NCBI GenBank assembly: GCA_020438525.1
Contig: JAGQUL010000061.1
Coordinates: 1-11,115 of the forward strand
Length of the DNA: 11,115 nt
Reading direction: 5' to 3'
From: Thermoleophilia bacterium
Lineage (GTDB): Bacteria > Actinomycetota > Thermoleophilia > Gaiellales > SKUG01
Shown here: positions 1-7,454 of the stretch, one piece after another
How positions within the stretch are numbered: the stretch's first letter is position 1
How the letters are laid out: each line of letters starts with the position of its first letter
Translations under genes and position numbers: made by a program
The notes under the pieces: generated by a model
Database searches by the model: none
Told to the model about the DNA's origin: nothing
The model's input: only the letters and a program-made list of their open reading frames with translations

Positions 1-252
1 GTTCGGCTGCGGGCTGCCGCCGGCACCGCCGCCACTGCCTCCGTCGCCCACGAGCTCGCCTGACGGCGCAGCTCCTGCAGCGGGCGCGGGAGCGGCCGCG
101 GGGGCGGGCGGTGACGCCGCCGCCAGGGGCTGGGGCTGCGTTGCGAGCGCCGAATCGCTTCCGGGGGCAAGCTGGAGCACGGCAACGCCCAGCCCGGTCG
201 CCAGCGCGACGAGCAGCAGGATGCGCAGGATGTGATGGTCGAGCTGCTGCAT
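1..252 (-). CDS. N-terminal part of a membrane-anchored or secreted Pro/Ala-rich protein, unidentified (partial)
   Basis: I do not recognise this gene; it runs off the left edge, leaving 84 codons. From the ATG at 252 it has a short charged start (MQQLDHH), then a hydrophobic stretch at about residues 8-28, which could be a signal peptide or a single membrane anchor. An extracytoplasmic-looking linker rich in Pro and Ala follows (about 38-64), then a Gly/Ser-rich stretch (70-80). An in-frame GTG at 261 adds three residues; a stop lies just before it, so the start is fixed to one of these two. There is no clear Shine-Dalgarno sequence. A sigma-28-like promoter lies at 267-293, so close that the mRNA would have almost no leader. 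The promoter and the neighbouring cheB suggest a motility or envelope role, which is inference only; the functional domain lies outside the window. Confidence 0.7.
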   Translation of the reverse strand, partial: MQQLDHHILRILLLVALATGLGVAVLQLAPGSDSALATQPQPLAAASPPAPAAAPAPAAGAAPSGELVGDGGSGGGAGGSPQPN

Positions 253-266
253 GCTGATCACTCATT

Positions 267-293
267 GGATCGGCACACCAACCAGCACCTTGA
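267..293 (-). promoter_or_regulatory. Candidate sigma-28 (FliA/SigD) type promoter for the left-edge gene
   Basis: On the minus strand the sequence reads TCAAGGTG, 11 bases, GCCGATCC. The flagellar sigma-28 consensus is about TAAAGTTT - N11 - GCCGATAA, so the core -35 matches at 3 of 4 bases and the -10 at 6 of 8 with correct spacing. The predicted transcript start is near 260, giving a nearly leaderless mRNA for the ATG at 252. A motif of the same shape and spacing lies in front of cheW, which raises confidence in both. This is a visual motif match only. Confidence 0.4.
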
Positions 294-376
294 GCAGAAC
301 CGTCGCTCGGCCGGAAATAACGCAATTCCACGACGTACGTGGCACCACGATCCGATCGGCTCGCTACGCTGCGGTG

Positions 377-1426
377 GTGCAGCAGGGGGCGTCGACGATC
401 CGCGTGGTGGTGGCCGATGATTCGGCGGTGATGCGTCGTGTGATCATCGAAGCGCTGCGTGGCGACGAGCGGGTCGAGGTCGTGGCGGAGGCGGCCGACG
501 GCGACGAGGCGATCGCGCGCTGCGGCGAGACGTCGCCTGACGTGCTCACGCTCGACCTGTCGATGCCCAACACCACGGGACTCGACGTGCTCGACCACCT
601 GCGCCGCGCCGGGTCGAGCGTCCGGGTCGTCGTCGTGTCGTCGTTCTCGCCGTCGCTCGTGGAGCGTGCGCTCGACGTGCTCGATGCAGGCGCTACCGAC
701 CTGGTCGCAAAGCCGAAGATCGGCGATGGCTTCTCCCGGTTCGCCGAGCAGGTCCGAAGCGCGGTCGCGGCTGCAGCCAAGGGGCACCGCAGCGACGGGC
801 CTGCGCAGCCGGCGCGGATCCCCGTTCCTCGAACGATGCGTTCGTCCGCCGGCGATTCGCGAATCCTGGTGATCGCATCGAGCACCGGCGGTCCGCGCGC
901 GCTCGGTGACGTGGTGCCCGCGCTCGGGTCGTCGATCGGAGCCGGCGGCGTGGTCGTGCAGCACATGCCCGAAGGATTCACCGCGCCGCTCGCCCGACGT
1001 CTCGACGCCAGTGCCCAGCTCAGCGTTCGCGAGGCCCGCACCGGCGATACGCTCGAGCCCGGTTCGCTGCTGGTCGCGCCCGCCGGACACCACCTGCGCT
1101 ACGACCACGGCACGCTTCGGCTCGACGACTCCGATCCGGTCGGCGGGCTTCGCCCCCGCGCCGACCTGACGATCAGCGATCTGGCACGCGACGCCGGCGC
1201 TCGCGTAGTGCTGCTGGTGCTGACCGGCATGGGCAGCGATGCGCTCGACGGCGCACGTCGCGTTTGCGAGGCGGGTGGAATCGTGATCGCGCAGGACGAA
1301 TCGGACTGCGTCGTGTACGGGATGCCCCGCAACGTGATCGAGCACGACCTTGCCGACGCCGTGGGGACGCTCCCCGAGATTCCCGTGCTGGTCGAGCGCG
1401 CGCTCGCTACGCCGGTGTCGAGCTGA
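377..1426 (+). CDS. cheB: Chemotaxis response regulator protein-glutamate methylesterase/glutamine deamidase CheB
   Basis: CheB removes methyl groups from receptor glutamates, and often deamidates glutamines, once its receiver domain is phosphorylated by CheA; it acts in the cytoplasm at receptor arrays. With the GTG at 377 the protein is 349 residues, normal for CheB. The receiver domain (about 9-132) shows Asp14/Asp15, the phosphoacceptor Asp60 in LTLDLSMP, and Lys112. The methylesterase domain (about 160-345) shows catalytic Ser169 in ASSTGGP, His196 in VQHMPEGF and Asp288 in LTGMGSDAL. The frame stays open back to an ATG at 251, but those residues are unlike CheB and would overlap the divergent gene. 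GTG at 374, 377 or 404 are the realistic starts, and none has an ideal ribosome-binding site. The gene is transcribed apart from cheR, and its last 20 bases overlap the end of the S8 peptidase gene on the other strand. Confidence 0.95.
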   Translation: MQQGASTIRVVVADDSAVMRRVIIEALRGDERVEVVAEAADGDEAIARCGETSPDVLTLDLSMPNTTGLDVLDHLRRAGSSVRVVVVSSFSPSLVERALDVLDAGATDLVAKPKIGDGFSRFAEQVRSAVAAAAKGHRSDGPAQPARIPVPRTMRSSAGDSRILVIASSTGGPRALGDVVPALGSSIGAGGVVVQHMPEGFTAPLARRLDASAQLSVREARTGDTLEPGSLLVAPAGHHLRYDHGTLRLDDSDPVGGLRPRADLTISDLARDAGARVVLLVLTGMGSDALDGARRVCEAGGIVIAQDESDCVVYGMPRNVIEHDLADAVGTLPEIPVLVERALATPVSS

Positions 1427-2849
1427 CCGCTCGATCGTCGTGACGCGCGGCGACGATCGCAGCTGCGGCGTCGCGCACGCGGCGGACATCGATCACGCCT
1501 CGACCGGTCCGCACGTCGGGGCCCGGCACGTCCACGTCGCGGACGAGCAGCGGCAGGACGCGCCGCACCTCGTCCAGGTCGGGGGCCGCGCCGCCCTGGT
1601 CGCGCACCGCCTGCACGAGCAGCGCCACTGCGGCAGCTGCGATCGGTGCGGCGGCGCTCGTTCCTGCGAAGCCGCCGCCATCCTGCCCGGTGGTGTCGAC
1701 GAGTCCGCCACCGAGCGCCGTCGAGCGGATGTCCACGACCGGCGCCGACAGGTCGGGCGCGACGTCGCTGCGTCGCGGCGACGGGCCGACGCTGGCCGAC
1801 GGGTGCCAGCGCAGCGCGCGATCCACGCCGCCGACCGAGAGCACGTCCGGCAGCTGAGCCGGGACCGAGATCGTGCCGCCGGCGCTGCCGGCGCCGTCGT
1901 TTCCTGCGGCCGCCACCACGACCACGCCCGCCGCGGCCATCGTGGCCATCACCTGGTCGTAGTCGCGCGCCGGCACGCCCGGCGCATCGAGGATGCCCCA
2001 GCTCGTCACGGCGACGTCCGCCCCGGGCGATCCGTCCGGCGGCGCGAGCGAGTCCTGCAGCGCGCGGATTGCGTTCACTCGCTGGCTGCGTCGCGCGCGA
2101 TCGTCGAAGCCTCGATGGTCGGTGAATTCGGCGCCGTAGGTGCGCGACGACATGAGCTCGACGCCCGGTGCCATGCCGGTGCGGCGTCCGGCGACGAGAC
2201 CCGCCACGAAGGTGCCGTGGGCGCTCGCGATGGTGCCGCCGAACCGGTCCTGGATGCTGCCGCGGCGTACGGCCGCGGCCAGGTCGCCATGGTCGGCGTC
2301 GACTCCGGAGTCGACGATCGCGACTCGGACGCCTCGACCGTCGAGGCCGTCGGCGTGCGCCGCATCGAAGCCGAGGTCGGAGCTGAACCACTGCGCTGCC
2401 ACAGGCGTCGACCCCGACGTCGAACCTGCTCGCGTCCGCGCGACGTTGCTGGTCGCTCCACCGCCGGGCAGGCGCGTCGGGTCGAGTTCGCGCGCGTCGG
2501 CAGCGGCGAGCGCTGCGCGCGCCGAGTCGAGGCGGTCGGCGGGGACGTCCACGTCGACGACCATGGCTGCGTCCGCCCAGAGCAGCTCGCGGACGCCGAG
2601 CCGGGCATCGGTCACGCCGCGTGCGGTGAGTGCCGATCCCAGCGCCGCGAGCGCGGCCGCAGCGCCATCCGAGGTGCTGGCGCGCATTCGCTCCACGACG
2701 GCTGCGCGACGGGATTGGCTCGGTCGTCGTGCTCGCAGGTCGCCCAGGTCCGGGGCCGGCGCGGCACGCATCCACACCACGATCCGCGTGGCAGCACTCG
2801 ATGATCGAGGCTCGACGGCGCGTGCTGGGTACGGGGGAGCGATTCGCAC
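1407..2849 (-). CDS. Subtilisin-like serine peptidase (S8 family) with I9-like propeptide
   Basis: This is a subtilase of 480 residues from a GTG start. The catalytic set is complete: Asp180 in VAIVDSGVD, His211 in AHGTFVAGLVAG, the oxyanion Asn317 in AAAGNDG, and the nucleophile Ser398 in GFAGTSAAAP. Residues about 22-126 look like an inhibitor-I9 type propeptide, from a TRIVVWMR strand through an ELLWADAAMVVDV segment. A low-complexity Ser/Gly linker (about 128-148) leads into the protease domain (about 150-465). No signal peptide or membrane segment is visible, and the frame upstream of the GTG has no start codon before it runs into cheY. There is no convincing Shine-Dalgarno site for this GTG; the ATG at residue 27 is an alternative. 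It lies 46 bases after cheY on the same strand, so it is probably the last gene of the che operon. It ends tail to tail with cheB. The substrate is unknown. Confidence 0.88.
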   Translation of the reverse strand: MRIAPPYPARAVEPRSSSAATRIVVWMRAAPAPDLGDLRARRPSQSRRAAVVERMRASTSDGAAAALAALGSALTARGVTDARLGVRELLWADAAMVVDVDVPADRLDSARAALAAADARELDPTRLPGGGATSNVARTRAGSTSGSTPVAAQWFSSDLGFDAAHADGLDGRGVRVAIVDSGVDADHGDLAAAVRRGSIQDRFGGTIASAHGTFVAGLVAGRRTGMAPGVELMSSRTYGAEFTDHRGFDDRARRSQRVNAIRALQDSLAPPDGSPGADVAVTSWGILDAPGVPARDYDQVMATMAAAGVVVVAAAGNDGAGSAGGTISVPAQLPDVLSVGGVDRALRWHPSASVGPSPRRSDVAPDLSAPVVDIRSTALGGGLVDTTGQDGGGFAGTSAAAPIAAAAVALLVQAVRDQGGAAPDLDEVRRVLPLLVRDVDVPGPDVRTGRGVIDVRRVRDAAAAIVAARHDDRAVSSTPA

Positions 2850-2890
2850 CGCGTGATCGTGACGGATCGACGCGACGCGTGCGGCAGGAA

Positions 2891-2906
2891 TGCTGCTAGA
2901 GCAGCA
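2891..2906 (-). other. Small hairpin across the cheY stop codon
   Basis: The sequence TGCTGC TCTA GCAGCA on the minus strand is a perfect 6-bp stem with a 4-base loop, and it contains the cheY stop TAG. It could slow or partly end transcription between cheY and the peptidase gene. There is no U-run after it, so it is not a standard intrinsic terminator. Confidence 0.3.
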
Positions 2907-3255
2907 CCTTCTCGACGGCCTCGAGCACGCGCTCGGGCTTCACCGGCTTGAGGATGTAGTCCTTCGCGCCCGCCTGCAGTGCCTCGAGCACCTTCGGCTT
3001 CTCCTTGAGCGCCGAGCACATGATCACCTTGGCACCGGGATCCTCGGTGAGGATCTCGCGCAGCGCGGCGATTCCGTCCTTCTCGGGCATCGTGATGTCG
3101 AGCGTGGTCACGTCCGGCTTGAGCTCGCGGTACTGCGCGACCGCCTCGACCCCGTTGGACGCCTCGCCGACCACCTCGTGCCCGTGCTGCTTGAGCAGGT
3201 CACCGATGATGTGTCGGATGAACATCGCGTCGTCGACTACCAGCACTCGTGCCAT
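2896..3255 (-). CDS. cheY: Chemotaxis response regulator CheY
   Basis: This is a single-domain receiver of 119 residues, the typical CheY size, with no output domain. The acidic pair Asp8/Asp9, the phosphoacceptor Asp53 in TLDITMPEKDG, the switch Ser81 in VIMCSALKE and Lys103 in YILKPVKPERV are all present. CheA phosphorylates it; CheY-P then binds the flagellar switch and changes rotation. The neighbouring CheC is the likely phosphatase. The start is well supported: the ATG at 3255 follows GAGGAG (3262-3267) at a 6-base spacing. It lies 57 bases after cheD in the same operon. A stand-alone receiver of this type could serve another process, but the operon makes the chemotaxis role very likely. 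Confidence 0.95.
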   Translation of the reverse strand: MARVLVVDDAMFIRHIIGDLLKQHGHEVVGEASNGVEAVAQYRELKPDVTTLDITMPEKDGIAALREILTEDPGAKVIMCSALKEKPKVLEALQAGAKDYILKPVKPERVLEAVEKVLL

Positions 3256-3312
3256 GTATTGCTCCTCGTTCGACTGCGACCATTCCCGGCCGCACCGATT
3301 CCCAGACCCGCC

Positions 3313-3867
3313 CTATGCGGCGAGCCGGTCCCCTGCAACTGTCGTGGTCTGGTCGGACCACAATTCCTGTTCGGTCGCTCCCACGACCCTGACCGTCACC
3401 CGCACGCCGCGGTCTGCGGTGACGCGAACCGTGCGCCCCTTGGATCCGCCGACGTCCTCGCTCACGATCCGGATGCCGGCAGCCTGGAGCGCCGCCCGGA
3501 CCGCTTCGATGTTGCGCTCCCCCACGTCGTTTCCGGGTCGCGCTCCGAACATCTGTGCGCCGCCCGCCACCACGGCCACGAGCCGCCGCACCGTTCCGGC
3601 GCCGCCGAGCTCGCGAACCCGTCGAACGAGCTCGGGGATCGCCACGTCGGCGTACGTCCCCGGTCCGGCCTCCTTCCGCGCTCCGCCGGGCGGAAGCTCG
3701 GGAAGGAACACGTGCGCGAGCGCGCACGCTCCGGTGTCGGTGTCGACGATCGTGACCCCGGCGCAGCTTCCCAGTCCGACCGCCACGAGGCGGTCGGGCG
3801 AACCGGGCGCCAGCGCGTGCAGGTCGCCGATGCGAACCGCCACGTCCTGTCCGGATCGGTCGTTCAC
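3313..3867 (-). CDS. cheD: Chemoreceptor glutamine deamidase CheD
   Basis: CheD converts glutamines on chemoreceptors to glutamates and, in Bacillus and Thermotoga, binds CheC and stimulates its CheY-P phosphatase activity. With a GTG start at 3867 the protein has 184 residues. Visible family motifs are GLGSCAG with the nucleophile Cys35, ALAHVFLP with His52 (the Cys-His spacing of 17 equals Thermotoga Cys27/His44), GGAQMF (102-107), VGERNI (115-120) and EDVGGSKGRT (137-146). The third triad residue, Thr21 in Thermotoga, aligns with Ala29 here. The GTG overlaps the cheC stop as GTGA, and GGAG lies about 6 bases upstream, which decides this start against the longer open frame reaching to 4188. 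The C-terminus runs about 20 residues past the last conserved strand. Confidence 0.93.
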   Translation of the reverse strand: MNDRSGQDVAVRIGDLHALAPGSPDRLVAVGLGSCAGVTIVDTDTGACALAHVFLPELPPGGARKEAGPGTYADVAIPELVRRVRELGGAGTVRRLVAVVAGGAQMFGARPGNDVGERNIEAVRAALQAAGIRIVSEDVGGSKGRTVRVTADRGVRVTVRVVGATEQELWSDQTTTVAGDRLAA

Positions 3868-4451
3868 GCTACTCCCAGCCGCTGGAGCAGTTGCTCGATC
3901 CCGTCGTCGAACGGCACGAACAGCACGCTCATCTCCGCGTCTGCGTCGTTGACGCCGATCGTCGAGTCGATCAACAGCACGTTGCCGATGTCGCGCGTCG
4001 TGGCCGCGACCAGCGACGACATGATCGAGCCGAGCATGTCGCTGATCACGTCCGGAGGGTGCACCTCGAACGAGATGCCGCTCATCTCCGCGAGCACGTT
4101 CGCGTAGGCGCATGCCAGCACGTTGCCGACTTCCTGGAGCACCGAGCGCCCCATGTCGGAATCGGCATCGATGCCGAGCAGCATGCACAGGTTCGCGGCC
4201 TGCGCTGGCGAGAACATCGCGACGAGCATCGCCTCGACGTCACCGCCGACCCGGATCGCCACCGCGCTCATCTCGCTCTCGGCCCCGCCGAGCAGCGTGA
4301 TGGCTTCCTCGATCTCGGTCACCACCGCGCGCGGCACCGAGATCTCGAACGAGTGCCCGAGCATCTCGGACAGGTCACCGGCGGCATGCCCGGATCCCGT
4401 GTTCGCCACCTCACGCAGCGCGTCGATCTGCAGTTCGGTGTATTCCGCCAT
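3864..4451 (-). CDS. cheC: CheY-P phosphatase CheC
   Basis: CheC belongs to the CheC/CheX/FliY phosphatase family and hydrolyses the phosphate on CheY; CheD boosts it. The protein is 195 residues from the ATG at 4451. Both copies of the family active-site signature ([D/S]xxxExxN, 22 residues, P) are intact: Asp10/Glu14/Asn17 with Pro40, and Ser103/Glu107/Asn110 with Pro133. Two active sites are therefore expected, as in Thermotoga CheC. There is no FliN-like domain, so it is not FliY. The start codon lies 41 bases inside the end of cheA, and the stop overlaps cheD by 4 bases. A G-rich patch (GGGGG) about 9 bases upstream is the likely ribosome-binding site. A longer open frame back to 4508 adds an Arg-rich stretch that is not CheC-like. 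Confidence 0.95.
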   Translation of the reverse strand: MAEYTELQIDALREVANTGSGHAAGDLSEMLGHSFEISVPRAVVTEIEEAITLLGGAESEMSAVAIRVGGDVEAMLVAMFSPAQAANLCMLLGIDADSDMGRSVLQEVGNVLACAYANVLAEMSGISFEVHPPDVISDMLGSIMSSLVAATTRDIGNVLLIDSTIGVNDADAEMSVLFVPFDDGIEQLLQRLGVA

Positions 4452-6621
4452 CTGCACCGCCCCCTTCCTGATTCTCCACTGACGCAGCCGTCGCGCTCGC
4501 TGCGGCAACCTTCATTGCGCCACCGTCGACGAGGTAGTCGCAGTCGACGATCAGCACGACCGAGCCGTCTCCCTGCACGGCAGCGCCCATGAACGCCTCC
4601 TCGCGACCCATCGCCGGTGGCAGCGGCTTGGTCACGGCCTCATGCTCGCCGACGAGGCCACGCACCGCAAGCACGACACGACGCCCACCGGCACCCTGCA
4701 CGATCACGCCGAACGTCGGGTCGTCGTCGGCGCCGTAGCCGACGGCCGCGCCGAGGTCCAGCTCGCCGATCACGTCGCCGTCGAGCCGGATCATCCGCTG
4801 CGTCCCGCCGAGGTCGGCACGCGGGTAGTCGACGATGCGGATCGTTCGTTCGATGCGGTCGATCGGAATCGCCACCTCGCTCATCCCCGCCTTGACCACG
4901 AGCACGGTCATGACCGCGAGCGTGAGCGGGATGCGGATCCGCGCGACGGAGCCCTGGCCGAGCGTCGACTCGATCTCGACGTCGCCACCCCACTCGCGGC
5001 ACATCGCTCGAACCGCGTCCATGCCCACGCCGCGTCCGCTCACGTCGGTCGCGACCTCAGCGGTCGAGAAGCCAGGTCGGAACAGCAGCTCGACCACGCC
5101 TGCGTCGTCGAGCGCGATCGCCTCTTCGCGCGTGACGATCCCACGCTCGATCGCACGGGCGCGCACGCGTTCGGGGTCCACGCCACGACCATCGTCCCTG
5201 ACGCTGATCACGACGTTGCCACCCTCGTGGTGCGCGGAGATGCCGAGCGTCGCCATGCGCGGCTTGCCGGCGGCCTCGCGCTCGTCGGGTGATTCGATGC
5301 CGTGGTCGAGGCCGTTGCGCACGAGGTGCACGAGCGGCTCGCCGAGCGCGTCGACGACCGACCGGTCGATCTCGGTCTCGGCACCGGTGATCTGCAGGTC
5401 GACGTCCTTCGACAGCTTCGCGGACAGGTCCCGAACGAGTCGCGGCATGCGCATCAGCGCCGACTCGACCGGCACCATGCGCATGCGCATGACCTCGGCC
5501 TGCAGCGACTGGGTCGCCCGTCGAAGCTCCTGGATCGCCTCGTTCGCGGAGTCGAGGTTGCGGTCACGCAGGCAGCGCTCGACCGCGCTGCGATGCACGA
5601 CGACCTCACCCATCTGGTGCATCAGGGAGTCGAGCCGATCCGCATCGACGCGAACGGTGCCGCTCTTGCGCTGCTTGACCGTGCTGCCGCCACGTGCGGG
5701 AGCCGGGTCGGGAGTTGCCGCCGTCGCGGCCGGCACCGGTACGGGCCCTGCGGGCTCGGGCGATGCCTGCTCGGCGACCGTCTCGATCTCGGGCCGTGCG
5801 ATCGGCTCCGCGATCGGACCGGTGCTGGCGGCGCTGTCGCTGCCGCGCTCGACCGTTGCATCGCCGTACGCGGTCACGCTGACGCCGTCGAGCTCCGGGA
5901 TCTTCATGAGCGCGTCGCGAATCTCGTCGGCAAGGCCGTCGTGCTCGCGCACGACGAGCATGTCGACCGTCGGCCGCTCCCACGTGTCGAGGTCCTCGGC
6001 AGACGGCAGCGACCAGATCGGCTCGGTTGCGGCCTCCACCGCGCTGAATGCCATGAACGCGCGGATCGATGCTGCATCGCTGGCCGCGACGATGTCCACG
6101 TGCACGTGGAGCATCTCGATGCCGTCCGGGAGCGAGTCGAGCGGTGGCAGCACGCTCGCTGCGTCTCGGGGTGCCGGCTCGTCGTCGCTCGCCTGCGCGG
6201 TGGCCGCGTCGACCACCGGTGCAGCTGCGACCGCGACCGGACCGGCGTGTCCGAGCGCCTTGAGCTGGGCTACCAGGCCGGTCGGATCGATGTCCTCGGC
6301 GCCGTCCTGCTCGATCGAATCCACTGCGTGCTCGAGCATGTCGAGGCATCCGAGCAGCGCGGTGATGAGCTGCTGGTCGACGCCCCGTCCGCCGGAGCGA
6401 ACGATGTCGAGCAGGTGCTCCATCTCGTGCGTGAGCCCGGCCATCTGCTCGAAGCCCATCGTGGACGAGATGCCCTTGAACGAGTGGGCGACGCGGAAGA
6501 TCTCGTCGATCGTCGCGGCGGGATCGTCGGAGCGTTCGAGCTCGACGATCGAGAGGTTGAGCGATTCGAGCAGCTCGCGGCACTCGGCCACGAACACGCC
6601 CATGTATTGGCCCATGTCCAT
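4411..6621 (-). CDS. cheA: Chemotaxis sensor histidine kinase CheA
   Basis: CheA is the cytoplasmic kinase of the receptor array and passes phosphate to CheY and CheB. The 736 residues have the full P1-P5 layout. The P1 HPt domain (about 1-125) has the phosphorylated His46 in AHSFKG. A regulator-binding P2 domain of the Thermotoga type lies at about 168-252. An Ala/Pro-rich linker follows (about 255-315), then the P3 dimerisation helices (about 323-385). In the P4 ATPase domain (about 395-565) the N box has Asn436/Asp439/His440, G1 is DDGRG (476-480), the F box is FRPGFST (514-520) and G2 is GRGVGMD (529-535). P5, the CheW-like domain, is at about 568-700. AGGAGG at 6632-6637 lies 10 bases before the ATG at 6621. 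The start shares one base with the cheR stop (TGATG), and the Gly/Ala-rich tail after about residue 703 overlaps cheC. Confidence 0.97.
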   Translation of the reverse strand: MDMGQYMGVFVAECRELLESLNLSIVELERSDDPAATIDEIFRVAHSFKGISSTMGFEQMAGLTHEMEHLLDIVRSGGRGVDQQLITALLGCLDMLEHAVDSIEQDGAEDIDPTGLVAQLKALGHAGPVAVAAAPVVDAATAQASDDEPAPRDAASVLPPLDSLPDGIEMLHVHVDIVAASDAASIRAFMAFSAVEAATEPIWSLPSAEDLDTWERPTVDMLVVREHDGLADEIRDALMKIPELDGVSVTAYGDATVERGSDSAASTGPIAEPIARPEIETVAEQASPEPAGPVPVPAATAATPDPAPARGGSTVKQRKSGTVRVDADRLDSLMHQMGEVVVHRSAVERCLRDRNLDSANEAIQELRRATQSLQAEVMRMRMVPVESALMRMPRLVRDLSAKLSKDVDLQITGAETEIDRSVVDALGEPLVHLVRNGLDHGIESPDEREAAGKPRMATLGISAHHEGGNVVISVRDDGRGVDPERVRARAIERGIVTREEAIALDDAGVVELLFRPGFSTAEVATDVSGRGVGMDAVRAMCREWGGDVEIESTLGQGSVARIRIPLTLAVMTVLVVKAGMSEVAIPIDRIERTIRIVDYPRADLGGTQRMIRLDGDVIGELDLGAAVGYGADDDPTFGVIVQGAGGRRVVLAVRGLVGEHEAVTKPLPPAMGREEAFMGAAVQGDGSVVLIVDCDYLVDGGAMKVAAASATAASVENQEGGGADGGIHRTADRRAA

Positions 6622-7454
6622 CAGGCGTTCCCCTCCTGGGTGCGGCGGAACACGAACGGTCCTGCAGGCTCGAGCCCCAGGTCCGCGAGCGGCTGCGCGA
6701 TGCGCTCGGTCGAGCCGATCATCAGGTAGCCGCCGGGACGAAGCGATCGCGCGAGCATCTCGTGCACCGCGGAACGCGCCTCCGGAGTGAAGTAGATCAC
6801 CACGTTGCGGCAGAGCACGAGGTCGTAGCTACCCGGCGGTGGCGTGATCGTGAGCAGGTCCTCGCGCGCGAAGTCGACCGCGTCGAGCAGCGGACGCGAT
6901 GCGCGCCAGCCACCGTGGTCGGTCTGCTCGAACTGTCGGGCAAGCACTGCGGGATCGGCGGTCCGTGCATCCTCGGCGGTGAACTCGCCGCGTCCGGCGG
7001 CGGCGAGGATGCGGCGATCGATGTCGCTCGCGTGGATGTTCAGTCGGGTGCCGGGCGCGGTCTCGCGCACGGTCGCGGCGAGCGAGTACGCCTCCGCGCC
7101 GAACGAGCATCCGGCGCTCCATGCGCGGATGCTGCCGCGGGCCGCGAGCTCGGGCACGATGTCCTTCGCGAGGCGCTCCCACTGCTCCGGGTTGCGGAAC
7201 AGCTGCGACACGTTGATCGTGATCCGGTCGAGGAGCGCATCGAGCTCCTGTGGATCTGCCTGCACGACGCGCTGGTAGTCGTCGAGCGTGTCGCAACCGA
7301 CGCGCTGCGCGAACGACCGGATCCGACGCTCCATCTGGCGCCGCTTGTATTGGTGCAGGTCGATGTCGGCGATCCGCCGCATGAAGTCGGCGAATCGCTC
7401 GTAGTCGAGCGCGGGCAGCGGTGCGCCCGCGTCATGGGACGGCAGCGCGCTCAC
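6621..7454 (-). CDS. cheR: Chemotaxis protein methyltransferase CheR
   Basis: CheR transfers methyl groups from S-adenosylmethionine to chemoreceptor glutamates, opposing CheB. The protein is 277 residues from a GTG start at 7454. A helical N-terminal domain (about 15-95) ends in the family motif SQLFRNPEQWERL. The Rossmann-type methyltransferase domain has motif I in WSAGCSFGAEAYSLA (112-126), the acidic motif HASDID (141-146), CRNVVIYF (215-222) and GGYLMIGSTE (241-250). Motif I reads GAE where most CheRs have GEE, so one of the two glutamates is replaced. The C-terminus lacks any tetratricopeptide extension or receptor-docking tail. The start overlaps the cheW stop as GTGA. The frame is open upstream to 7781, but that stretch lies over cheW and is not CheR-like. 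Confidence 0.95.
   Translation of the reverse strand: MSALPSHDAGAPLPALDYERFADFMRRIADIDLHQYKRRQMERRIRSFAQRVGCDTLDDYQRVVQADPQELDALLDRITINVSQLFRNPEQWERLAKDIVPELAARGSIRAWSAGCSFGAEAYSLAATVRETAPGTRLNIHASDIDRRILAAAGRGEFTAEDARTADPAVLARQFEQTDHGGWRASRPLLDAVDFAREDLLTITPPPGSYDLVLCRNVVIYFTPEARSAVHEMLARSLRPGGYLMIGSTERIAQPLADLGLEPAGPFVFRRTQEGNA

Noticed and set aside
1099..2775. Minus-strand open frame of 558 codons over the peptidase gene
   Set aside because: Arg/Gly-rich composition in a frame shifted from the complete subtilase, which carries all catalytic residues.
2890..4107. Plus-strand open frame of 405 codons over cheY, cheD and part of cheC
   Set aside because: It covers three well-supported genes on the other strand and its translation is His/Arg-rich with no motif.
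3868..4188. N-terminal extension of cheD to 4188
   Set aside because: The stretch is an Arg-rich shadow of cheC; the GTG at 3867 has a ribosome-binding site and gives a normal CheD length.
4835..6790. Plus-strand open frame of 651 codons antisense to cheA
   Set aside because: It is Ser/Arg/Thr-rich, without domain features, and lies over a complete CheA with all motifs. Long antisense frames are expected in GC-rich DNA.
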